A DNA stretch of 13,666 nucleotides from assembly GCA_964443385.1 (NCBI GenBank), contig CAYUCO010000123.1, positions 1 through 13,666 on the forward strand. Reading direction: 5' to 3'. Shown one piece after another: positions 1-6,405 of this stretch. Numbering within the stretch: the stretch's first letter is position 1; every line of letters begins with the position of its first letter. The notes under the pieces are model-generated. The model worked only from the letters and a program-made list of their open reading frames with translations. It searched no databases and was not told the origin of the DNA. The stretch is from VFHP01 sp964443385 (GTDB lineage: Bacteria > Chloroflexota > Dehalococcoidia > Lucifugimonadales > UBA2985). The position numbers were made by a program, and so were the translations under genes.

Positions 1-539
1 TCAATATTGTGATTAAGTACATTAGGTATAGCACTTAGAACTGTTTTCAAAGAGATTTCAGAGCCTTGGAAATCAGGTATTAAAACTTCTATTTCGCACA
101 AAGGCAACTTTGATCTTATCCTCTTTATAGACTCTGCAAAAATACTAGCTCCACCGTCCAGTAAGTCATCACGGTCTACCGATGTTATAACGCAATACTC
201 CAAGTTCAATCGATGGACACTCTCAGCCAATCGTCTCGGTTCATCTAAATCTAGAATACCAGGCCTACCGGTACTAACGGCACAGTATCTACAAGCTCGT
301 GTACATATTTCCCCTAATATCATAAAAGTAGCACTGCGATCCTCCCAACATTCTCCAATGTTGGGACATTTGGCCTCTACACAAACGGTGTTGAGGCCTC
401 CAGACTTCAATAAATTCTTTAGTTCAACAAAATTTGAGCCTCCAGACATTGGGACCTTAAACCATTTAGGTAAACGATTGTATTCGTTGCGTATAACCTG
501 CTTAACTTCTCTCATAATATTAGATGATATCAAATACAC
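1..539 (-). CDS. lipA: Lipoyl synthase, 5' part (runs off left edge)
   Basis: Radical SAM enzyme that inserts two sulfurs into the octanoyl group on lipoyl domains such as GcvH. About 179 residues are present, roughly 60% of the usual 290-320. The auxiliary iron-sulfur cluster motif C-x4-C-x5-C is at residues 53, 58 and 64 (CVEAKCPNIGECW), and the radical SAM motif C-x3-C-x2-C is at 79, 83 and 86 (CTRACRYC). The family signatures VSTGRP, TSVDRDDL and a terminal NHNIE-type stretch follow. I chose the GTG at 539-537 because AGGAGA (554-549) lies 9 nt upstream. An in-frame ATG at 515-513 is the alternative and would shorten the protein by 8 residues. The gene is divergent from the desulforedoxin pair. 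The lipoylated target gcvH lies about 7.2 kb away on the same strand. Identity is certain; the start is less so. Confidence 0.95.
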   Translation of the reverse strand, partial: MYLISSNIMREVKQVIRNEYNRLPKWFKVPMSGGSNFVELKNLLKSGGLNTVCVEAKCPNIGECWEDRSATFMILGEICTRACRYCAVSTGRPGILDLDEPRRLAESVHRLNLEYCVITSVDRDDLLDGGASIFAESIKRIRSKLPLCEIEVLIPDFQGSEISLKTVLSAIPNVLNHNI

Positions 540-594
540 TATTTCCTGTCTCCTCACAGGCACGTCAATATTGCACTATTTCCGATAGCTACGG

Positions 595-623
595 TTGACC
601 ATTTCTAAGCCTATAGCTATAAT
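595..623 (+). promoter_or_regulatory. Sigma-70 promoter for the desulforedoxin pair
   Basis: TTGACC (595-600), a 17-nt spacer, then a perfect TATAAT (618-623). The predicted start is near 630, giving a leader of about 30 nt before the TTG start of the first desulforedoxin gene. It lies in the divergent gap with lipA; no equally good lipA promoter was found in the opposite direction. Confidence 0.75.
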
Positions 624-658
624 AATCACAAACTAACCCATGCTTTGGGAGGATTTCA

Positions 659-775
659 TTGGCTAACGAATCAGGGAAGAGATACTTTTGTAAGAATTGC
701 AGCTCCGAATTTATAGTAACTACAGCCGGTGACGGCACCATATCATGCTGTGGGGAACCAGCAGAGAAGAAGTAA
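659..775 (+). CDS. Desulforedoxin-like mini-protein 1 (38 aa)
   Basis: A very small rubredoxin-fold iron protein candidate. Cysteines at 11, 14, 30 and 31 (C-x2-C-x15-CC) have exactly the spacing of Desulfovibrio gigas desulforedoxin, which binds one Fe(SCys)4 as a homodimer. The same domain forms the N-terminus of desulfoferrodoxin (superoxide reductase). The N-terminus MANESGKRYFC also resembles the family's ANEGDVYKC. The start is TTG: GGGAGGA (647-653) lies 5 nt upstream, there is no in-frame ATG, and the ATG at 640 is out of frame. It is followed 57 nt downstream by a paralogue and served by the promoter at 595-623. The likely role is electron transfer or oxidative-stress chemistry, but nothing in the sequence names a partner. 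The domain is assigned from the cysteine pattern; the function is inferred. Confidence 0.82.
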   Translation: MANESGKRYFCKNCSSEFIVTTAGDGTISCCGEPAEKK

Positions 776-832
776 TTTATATTAGAAACGTCCCCTTTTA
801 CTCAACGTAAAAAACTATGGAGGAACTTGTAA

Positions 833-976
833 ATGGCTAACGAGCTTGGTAAAAGATATCAGTGTGTAACGTGTGGCACGGTTGTTTTATGCACTAAAGC
901 AGGAGAGGGAAGTGCAACTTGCTGTGACAAGGACATGGCACTGCAAGACGCCAGAAGACTGCCTTCTTCAGACTAG
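833..976 (+). CDS. Desulforedoxin-like mini-protein 2 (47 aa)
   Basis: Paralogue of the preceding gene. Its first residues (MANELGKRYQC) are nearly identical, and it keeps all four iron-ligand cysteines at 11, 14, 30 and 31. The following CCDKDM matches the CCGEDM of classical desulforedoxin better than copy 1 does (CCGEPA). It carries one extra cysteine (C20) and a 9-residue C-terminal extension ending ARRLPSSD. The start is ATG with GGAGGA (819-824) 8 nt upstream. It is probably co-transcribed with copy 1 and ended by the hairpin at 1021-1057. As with copy 1, the metal site is well supported by sequence and the redox partner is unknown. The two copies could form homo- or heterodimers, since desulforedoxin is a dimer in known cases. 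Confidence 0.85.
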   Translation: MANELGKRYQCVTCGTVVLCTKAGEGSATCCDKDMALQDARRLPSSD

Positions 977-1020
977 CTAGATAATCCTAGTTCATAAATT
1001 ATATTAAATACCGAAACAGT

Positions 1021-1057
1021 ATAAGCCATTCCTAGGGTAAACCAAGGAATGGCTTAT
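1021..1057 (+). terminator. Perfect 13-bp hairpin, probable terminator
   Basis: ATAAGCCATTCCT (1021-1033) and AGGAATGGCTTAT (1045-1057) form a perfect 13-bp stem with an 11-nt loop, extendable outward by G-U and A-U pairs. It is followed by GTTTGT, a weak U tract. The position, 44 nt after the second desulforedoxin stop and 37 nt before the next start, suits termination. The short U run leaves room for another role, such as mRNA stabilisation. Confidence 0.55.
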
Positions 1058-1094
1058 GTTTGTCAGGTTCTCGATAGCAAATAGGAGAAGTTTA

Positions 1095-1868
1095 ATGAGT
1101 AAAATAATCGAGTATCTCGAGAAAATAGGATCCGTTACTCCAACCCCTATTGGGTTTGGAACTAGCAAACCAACGGACAAATTCCCTCAGATTGCTCTGG
1201 CTGCTTTGTCCGATATAGGTTCTCTGAACAAAAAGCAAGCTGATAATTTCGATTTTATAATCGTGAAAACACAGAAAACCACCAAAACTATGTTGAAAAC
1301 AACAAATGCCACGCTCAAAGACCAGATATGGGGTATCTGGGCAAATCCTGCTTCAACTGATCCGCTAGATTCGATGGCGGCAGAAGGTTGCGACTTCTTT
1401 ACAATCGCGAGTTTTTCTGAGCCCGCTGAGATATTAGCATCAGAAAATATTGGCAAGCTTATTGTAGTACCTGTAGACACCCCGGAAGAACTCGCCCATT
1501 CGATTAATGAAATACCTGTAGATGCAATTATCTTATCCGGCCTAGAAGAAACAACCAGCCTAAGCATAATTGACGCTATGCGTATAAGATCTATAAGAGA
1601 TCTCCTCTCTAAACCAGTTATACTACTACGCATTAATCCATTACAAAACAACGATATAAAAGTAATTAGAGACGTAGGAATACAGGGAATACTTTTGGAT
1701 ATACAAAATATTAAACCAAAAGAGTTAAAATCCATGAAAGATGATATAGAGAAACTGCCTCCATCCAAGATCAAAAACAATCAAAGCAGAGCTATAATCC
1801 CCACAATAAACACAAATGACCGACAAGAGTATGATGACGATGACGACGACGACGACGATATAGAGTAA
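1095..1868 (+). CDS. Conserved-looking hypothetical protein with poly-Asp tail (257 aa)
   Basis: I do not recognise a named family. The start is ATG 1095 with AGGAG (1083-1087) 7 nt upstream. A further ATG at 1056 is in frame but sits inside the hairpin and lacks a ribosome site. No signal peptide or membrane segment is visible. The middle alternates short hydrophobic strands (FDFIIVKT, KLIVVPVDTP, VDAIILSGLEE, KPVILLRINP, GIQGILLDIQN) with helices. This resembles a TIM-barrel or other alpha/beta fold, and the GIQGILLDIQ strand recalls barrel phosphate-binding strands. The linker from about residue 220 is polar, and residues 247-255 are nine consecutive aspartates before a final IE. Aspartate runs often mark metal or basic-partner binding, but that is inference. 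It sits between the desulforedoxins and the MFS gene on the same strand. Confidence 0.75.
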   Translation: MSKIIEYLEKIGSVTPTPIGFGTSKPTDKFPQIALAALSDIGSLNKKQADNFDFIIVKTQKTTKTMLKTTNATLKDQIWGIWANPASTDPLDSMAAEGCDFFTIASFSEPAEILASENIGKLIVVPVDTPEELAHSINEIPVDAIILSGLEETTSLSIIDAMRIRSIRDLLSKPVILLRINPLQNNDIKVIRDVGIQGILLDIQNIKPKELKSMKDDIEKLPPSKIKNNQSRAIIPTINTNDRQEYDDDDDDDDDIE

Positions 1869-1903
1869 AGTTTCTATCGTACTGCATGTCTGTACACATT
1901 TTA

Positions 1904-1912
1904 TGGTATAAG
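1904..1912 (+). promoter_or_regulatory. Extended -10 promoter for the MFS gene
   Basis: TGG followed by TATAAG (1907-1912) matches an extended -10 element (TGn-TATAAT). No convincing -35 is present. The predicted start near 1919 is only about 4 nt before ATG 1923, and no Shine-Dalgarno site precedes that ATG, so the mRNA may be leaderless. Confidence 0.45.
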
Positions 1913-1922
1913 TGACACATAA

Positions 1923-3233
1923 ATGAATTTCATTGGTGCTCGCAGCAATATATTTTATGGTTGGTATATAGTATTCGCAGCGGCGGCCATAAATGTCTAT
2001 GGAGCTGGAGTTTGGTTCTACGGATTCCCTATATTCTTTAAAGTTCTGCTAGATGAATTCGGTTGGAGTGCAGCAGCAGGAGCCGCCGTGATATCCCTAT
2101 CCAGACTAGAAGGAGGTTTGGAGGGACCTATCATTGGTGTGCTTATAGACAAATATGGACCCAGGAAAATGGCTATAATAGGAGCAGTGATAGCTGGTTC
2201 GGGTTTCTTCTTAATGAGTCTAGTGTCATCAGTAGAAATCGGTCCTGTTCATTTAAGTGCATTTGTAGTCTTTGTCCTTTTATACGCTGGCTGGATCTCT
2301 ATCGGTTATAACACAGGATTTGGCCATGCCAGTATGGCTGCAGTAAACGCATGGTTTATTCAGAAAAGATCAAGAGCATTTGCAATATATTCACTCGGGG
2401 CAGGTGGCAGTGGTTTGACTGTTTTTCTCTTGGGGATAATTGTTAATGATTACGGTTGGAGAACTGCGGCGTTCTTGTCTGGAGTAGGAATATTCGTGAT
2501 AGTCATGCCAATATCATTACTCCTGAGGCATAAACCTGAACAATATGGTTATCTACCCGATGGATTAACTCAACAAATAGAAGACCCCCTAAAAAACACT
2601 GTGTCAGTACACAAGAATAACGTTAAACTAGCAAATAGAGACTTCACTGTAACCCAGGCTATACTTTCTATCACCTTTTGGATGTTAGTTTTGGGAACAA
2701 GTGCTAGAGCGGTGGCCATGACTTCAGTTGTAATACATCAAGTTAACTATCTTACAAATGTACGATCCATCCCGCTTCTGCATGCCAGTGCAGCACTAGG
2801 GGCAATGGTAACCGTCAGCCTGGTAGGAAGATTGGGGTTCGGTATATTAGGTGATTATCTAGACAAACGATACGTCCTAATATTCTGCACATTATTACAA
2901 GCGTTGGGAATATATGTGCTCTCAATGGTTGATAGTATGTCACTATTATGGGTTTTTGTAATAATTTATGGAATCTCCTATGGTGGCGCAATACCAGTTT
3001 TTATGGCAATAATTGGAGATTATTTCGGTAGGGCCAATTACGCCGCAATAAGAGGTTGGATTCAACTGTTTCATATACCATCCACAATGATAGGACCTAT
3101 ATATGCAGGTTGGGTTTATGACTCAACTAACAGTTACCAAGTAGCGTTTATGAGTTTCATCGTAGCATTAGTACTGGGGACTGTATTTCTTTTCTTCGCC
3201 CGTAACCCCAATGTAGCGGATGATAGACCTTAA
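1923..3233 (+). CDS. MFS transporter, oxalate/formate-antiporter-like group
   Basis: Major facilitator superfamily permease of 436 aa, the normal length for 12 membrane helices in two halves. The N-terminus (FYGWYIVFAAAAINVYGAG) begins the first helix. The loop 2-3 motif A is G72-x-LIDKYGPRK, with a second copy in the C-terminal half (GRLGFGILGDYLDKR, about 302-316). The central cytoplasmic loop (about 203-240) carries HKPEQYGYLPDG, a phrase typical of small carboxylate transporters of the monocarboxylate or oxalate/formate type. The substrate cannot be read from sequence; a small organic anion is a family-based guess. The start has no Shine-Dalgarno site but an extended -10 promoter lies just upstream. 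The stop TAA overlaps the stop of the convergent GT20 gene in a TTAA tetranucleotide, and no terminator separates them. Confidence 0.88.
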   Translation: MNFIGARSNIFYGWYIVFAAAAINVYGAGVWFYGFPIFFKVLLDEFGWSAAAGAAVISLSRLEGGLEGPIIGVLIDKYGPRKMAIIGAVIAGSGFFLMSLVSSVEIGPVHLSAFVVFVLLYAGWISIGYNTGFGHASMAAVNAWFIQKRSRAFAIYSLGAGGSGLTVFLLGIIVNDYGWRTAAFLSGVGIFVIVMPISLLLRHKPEQYGYLPDGLTQQIEDPLKNTVSVHKNNVKLANRDFTVTQAILSITFWMLVLGTSARAVAMTSVVIHQVNYLTNVRSIPLLHASAALGAMVTVSLVGRLGFGILGDYLDKRYVLIFCTLLQALGIYVLSMVDSMSLLWVFVIIYGISYGGAIPVFMAIIGDYFGRANYAAIRGWIQLFHIPSTMIGPIYAGWVYDSTNSYQVAFMSFIVALVLGTVFLFFARNPNVADDRP

Positions 3234-4750
3234 TCTGAGTACCCTTTCAAATCAGAAAATAGTTTGCGCGCCCAATCAATTGCATCTTCATCAGATATTT
3301 TGTCTATAAGAATTTCTTCCAATTCCTTACGTTTTGCAATTGTCATTGCCAATGCCTTCTGTAAAGCCCTATAAGTTCCTTCTATATCAGCAGGAGACAC
3401 AGACAACGCACCTTTTCTCAACTGATCATACGAACCGGCAGTCTCTGAAAGAACCAGCACACCTGATCTACCGTTTACGACTGGCCCTTCCTTGGAAACA
3501 AGATTCATACCGTCCATGATGGGGTTCACCAACAAAACATCATAAAGTTTCATAGCGGCCATGGCTTGGGTATAATTGTTATCATAAAATGGCAGAATTG
3601 GTTTCCACTGACTATTGCCGAATGAATCATTAATTTCGGTGACTAACTCTTCTACTTCCTGAAAATATCTTTGATATTGTCTAATATGAGTCCTAGATGG
3701 CACCATAAAAGCAAGAAATGTTATCTTGCCCAATATTTCTGGGTTTCTCTGCAACAACAACCTGTAGGCACGGAATCCTCTTATGATATTCTTGCTCGGT
3801 TCTACCCTATCCACCCTGACTATTGTATTTTCTGACAATACACTCTTCAATTTATCTTCGTATTCACGAGCCCTGGTTGATTCTGCTATAGTTCTAACTT
3901 CGTCAACTGATATACCAATAGGACGATGTTTCACCTCAGATGTATGGCCATTTAAGGTTACAGTACAATGTTCGTAATCGACTTGACTACCCTGTACGAA
4001 CATTTCACAACTTTGGAGAAAATTCCTCACATCTCTGAAATTCTGAAAAGCAACAGTATCTGTCATTATCAGGCTTTCACATATACTGGTCCTTATATTC
4101 GAAGGTAGCATTTGCCAGTAACTAGAATCCGGCCAAGGGATATGAATAAATTGTTGAATTATTGAATCTGGTATCGCTTCTCGCAACAAGCCTGGAACCA
4201 TGTATAAATGATAGTCATGGATCACTATAGTAGGAGGTTTATTACTTTTTGCGCATTCTTCAATAATGGAATCTGCAAACGCCCTGTTAACTGGCACATA
4301 TCCAGTTTCCCAGGCATCATATACTGCATTGTCGATGTTAGGAGTATATGGAGAACTCCACATGTTGTGATGCAGAAACCATAATAGGGGATTACAAAAA
4401 ATATTGTAGAATTTGTGATACACACGCCTTGACGTTAACACATATTTTATAGAGAACTCGTGCCCTGGAATAGTCGATCTTATAGTTTCCCCGTCAGAAT
4501 TTCTAGCCACACGTCGGTCCCCTTCGCCCATTGCATTAGAAACCCATGTGAAGTCCGAACCAAAAAGTGGGCTTAGTGCAGTAACCACTCCGCCACTACC
4601 TCTCCTTGGAACAACTCTATCTCCATCTATTATATGATGCTCTACAGGTCCCCTGTTACTGACTACAAATAATGACCTATCTTTTAATATCTCAGACACA
4701 TCTGTAAGCAGATTATTTAATTTCTCAGTTTTGTCAGAATCGTTTATCAT
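3230..4750 (-). CDS. otsA: GT20 glycosyltransferase, trehalose-6-phosphate synthase type
   Basis: Family GT20 retaining glycosyltransferase (506 aa), expected to join glucose from a nucleotide sugar to glucose-6-phosphate, giving trehalose-6-phosphate for osmoprotection. Residues matching E. coli OtsA's catalytic set are present: SNRG with R33, GSGG (51-54), HDYH (178-181), HIPWP (203-207), R315 and K320 in VDRVEPSKN, and D413, N416 and E421 in DGMNLVSKEG. The set is intact, so this is not a dead enzyme. The usual F-P-I-G-I-[ED] motif reads RPIGIS, and the usual DYSKG reads EPSKN. I recall that variant from actinobacterial relatives, so the acceptor could differ (for example glycerol-3-phosphate). 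No otsB phosphatase is fused or in the window. The ATG is the only possible start before an upstream in-frame stop, and no Shine-Dalgarno site is visible. Two promoters lie upstream. Confidence 0.85.
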   Translation of the reverse strand: MINDSDKTEKLNNLLTDVSEILKDRSLFVVSNRGPVEHHIIDGDRVVPRRGSGGVVTALSPLFGSDFTWVSNAMGEGDRRVARNSDGETIRSTIPGHEFSIKYVLTSRRVYHKFYNIFCNPLLWFLHHNMWSSPYTPNIDNAVYDAWETGYVPVNRAFADSIIEECAKSNKPPTIVIHDYHLYMVPGLLREAIPDSIIQQFIHIPWPDSSYWQMLPSNIRTSICESLIMTDTVAFQNFRDVRNFLQSCEMFVQGSQVDYEHCTVTLNGHTSEVKHRPIGISVDEVRTIAESTRAREYEDKLKSVLSENTIVRVDRVEPSKNIIRGFRAYRLLLQRNPEILGKITFLAFMVPSRTHIRQYQRYFQEVEELVTEINDSFGNSQWKPILPFYDNNYTQAMAAMKLYDVLLVNPIMDGMNLVSKEGPVVNGRSGVLVLSETAGSYDQLRKGALSVSPADIEGTYRALQKALAMTIAKRKELEEILIDKISDEDAIDWARKLFSDLKGYSD

Positions 4751-4835
4751 AATAACAATCGAGTAATACCAGAATTATTAACATTTGCCACTAAAACCAT
4801 AGAGACACAGGACGTACAGAGAACCCTGCTAAGAG

Positions 4836-4864
4836 ATTATAGTGAATACAGAAAGCACATACAA
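4836..4864 (-). promoter_or_regulatory. otsA promoter P2 (proximal)
   Basis: On the minus strand, TTGTAT (4864-4859), 17 nt, then a perfect TATAAT (4841-4836). The predicted start near 4829 gives a leader of about 78 nt. The -35 is weak (3 of 6 bases), but the spacing and -10 are ideal. Confidence 0.5.
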
Positions 4865-4865
4865 A

Positions 4866-4896
4866 GGTACGTGGCAATTTAGCATAGCCACGTACC
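4866..4896 (-). promoter_or_regulatory. Perfect 10-bp dyad over the otsA P1 promoter; operator or gcvPB terminator
   Basis: GGTACGTGGC (4866-4875) and GCCACGTACC (4887-4896) are perfect inverted repeats with an 11-nt gap, so half-site centres are 21 bp (two helical turns) apart. One arm fills the P1 spacer and the other covers the predicted start site, a classic repressor position. The dyad also lies 37 nt past the gcvPB stop and would fold as a hairpin in that transcript, but only TTTGTATGT follows, a poor U tract. Operator and terminator roles are not exclusive. Confidence 0.55.
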
Positions 4897-4904
4897 CTTG
4901 TCAA
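4876..4904 (-). promoter_or_regulatory. otsA promoter P1 (distal), consensus -35 with extended -10
   Basis: On the minus strand, a perfect TTGACA (4904-4899), exactly 17 nt, then TGC-TAAATT (4884-4876), which has an extended -10 TGn. The predicted start near 4869 gives a leader of about 118 nt to the otsA ATG. The inverted repeat at 4866-4896 overlaps it. Confidence 0.65.
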
Positions 4905-4932
4905 CGAAGCTAATATCAATATTGAATTGGAT

Positions 4933-6399
4933 TCAAGAGGAAAGATGCCACCTTAGATCTGGATTGCGCGCTGCTTTGGCTTCATCTAATCTTGTGTTTG
5001 GCGTTGAATGTGGAGCATTTTTCAATAGTAAGGGGTCATCTAAAACTTCTTGGGCTATAATTTGCATAACCTGTATAAACTTATCTATTGTTTCCTTGCT
5101 TTCAGTCTCGGTTGGTTCAATCATAAGAGCTTCTTCTACTATCAATGGGAAGTACATGGTCGGCGGGTGAATCCCATAGTCAATCAATCTTTTGGCAATG
5201 TCCAAAGCACTCACACTTTGCTGTTTTTGATTTTTCGCCGAAAAGACCACCTCGTGCATGCAAACTCTATCATAAGGTAAATTATAATAATCCTTTAAAT
5301 TAGCCAAGATGTAATTAGCGTTTAAGACAGCATTCTCACTCACTTCTAACAACCCATTTGCTCCAAGAAGATTTATGTAAGTGTACGCTCTAACTAGCAT
5401 GCCGAAATTGCCGTGGAATGCCGATGTTTTTCCAATACTCGTATCTGGTTCATCAAGGCTATAGCTATCTAACTCTTCGTCAGTATCTCTGCGTATCACT
5501 GGTGACGGCAAGAAGGGAACCAAAATATCTCTGGCACATACAGGCCCAGAACCCGGACCACCACCACCATGAGGGGTACTGAAAGTTTTGTGGAGATTAA
5601 AATGCATTACATCGAAGCCCAAATCACCCAGCTTAGTCCGTCCCAACATAGCATTCATATTAGCACCATCACCATAAACTAGCCCTCCACAATCATGTAC
5701 TAGTTTACAAATTTCCAATATATTATTATCGAACAATCCCAATGTATTAGGAAGCGTTAACATCAATCCTACTGTTTCTTCGTTACATGCCGTTCGTAAG
5801 GCATCTATATCCATGTTACCAGCAGTATCTGACGGTATAGTCACGACTTCATATCCACACATTGCGGCGGATGCAGGATTGGTACCATGTGCGCTGTCAG
5901 GTATTAAAACGTATTTTCTTTTATAGTCCCCTCTAGAGACATGATATGCTCTAATCATTAACATTCCCGCCAACTCTCCTTGAGCACCTGCCATCGTAGA
6001 CAAACTACATCCCGACATACCAACGATCTCCGCGAGAATTACCTGTAAATTATATGCCAGTTCCAATGCACCTTGTACTGTACTTTTTGGCTGTCTAGGA
6101 TGAATATTTGCAAACCCTGGAAGGTTAGCCATTTCTTCATTAACTTTTGGGTTGTACTTCATGGTACAACTGCCTAAGGGATAGTAGTTAGTGTCTATAG
6201 AAAAGTTCATCTGACTTATGGATGTCATGTATCTCACTACTTCTCCCTCGCTAACCTCTGGAAGAAACAAGTCAGTCCTAATATCTTCTGCATCCGGCAT
6301 ATCTTGTGCAGGTACATCCAACTTTGGTAATGTGGTTCCAATTTTACCTTTAAGGCTTCTTTGAGCGAGCGTCCTGCGTTCGTTATATTCTATGTTCAT
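4933..6399 (-). CDS. gcvPB: Glycine decarboxylase P-protein, subunit 2
   Basis: C-terminal-half subunit of the split, PLP-dependent P-protein. With GcvPA it decarboxylates glycine and passes aminomethyl to lipoyl-GcvH. It is full length at 488 aa. Diagnostic blocks are LPKLDVP (24-30), PLGSCTMKYNPK (74-85), PDSAHGTNPASA (167-178), DGANMNA (244-250), and the PLP-lysine block NLHKTFSTPHGGGG with K271 as the Schiff-base lysine. GPGSGPV follows. The start ATG lies 6 nt after the gcvPA stop. No Shine-Dalgarno site precedes it (the upstream bases are the end of gcvPA plus CTTACT), so translation is probably coupled to gcvPA. It is the last gene of the gcv operon, and the dyad at 4866-4896 lies just beyond it. 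Confidence 0.97.
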   Translation of the reverse strand: MNIEYNERRTLAQRSLKGKIGTTLPKLDVPAQDMPDAEDIRTDLFLPEVSEGEVVRYMTSISQMNFSIDTNYYPLGSCTMKYNPKVNEEMANLPGFANIHPRQPKSTVQGALELAYNLQVILAEIVGMSGCSLSTMAGAQGELAGMLMIRAYHVSRGDYKRKYVLIPDSAHGTNPASAAMCGYEVVTIPSDTAGNMDIDALRTACNEETVGLMLTLPNTLGLFDNNILEICKLVHDCGGLVYGDGANMNAMLGRTKLGDLGFDVMHFNLHKTFSTPHGGGGPGSGPVCARDILVPFLPSPVIRRDTDEELDSYSLDEPDTSIGKTSAFHGNFGMLVRAYTYINLLGANGLLEVSENAVLNANYILANLKDYYNLPYDRVCMHEVVFSAKNQKQQSVSALDIAKRLIDYGIHPPTMYFPLIVEEALMIEPTETESKETIDKFIQVMQIIAQEVLDDPLLLKNAPHSTPNTRLDEAKAARNPDLRWHLSS

Positions 6400-6405
6400 A
6401 GTAAG

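Noticed and set aside
343..366. Perfect 10-bp inverted repeat with a 4-nt loop inside lipA
   Set aside because: It falls in codons for the invariant CPNIGECWE segment, so the bases are constrained by protein sequence. No U tract or regulatory position supports an RNA role.
1056..1094. In-frame upstream start for the 257-aa protein (adds 13 residues)
   Set aside because: The ATG lies inside the 1021-1057 hairpin and has no ribosome site, whereas ATG 1095 has a good AGGAG.
1187..1780. Long 197-aa minus-strand ORF opposite the hypothetical protein
   Set aside because: It is an antisense shadow with Ser/Ile-rich composition and no ribosome site; the plus frame has a proper start and protein-like pattern.
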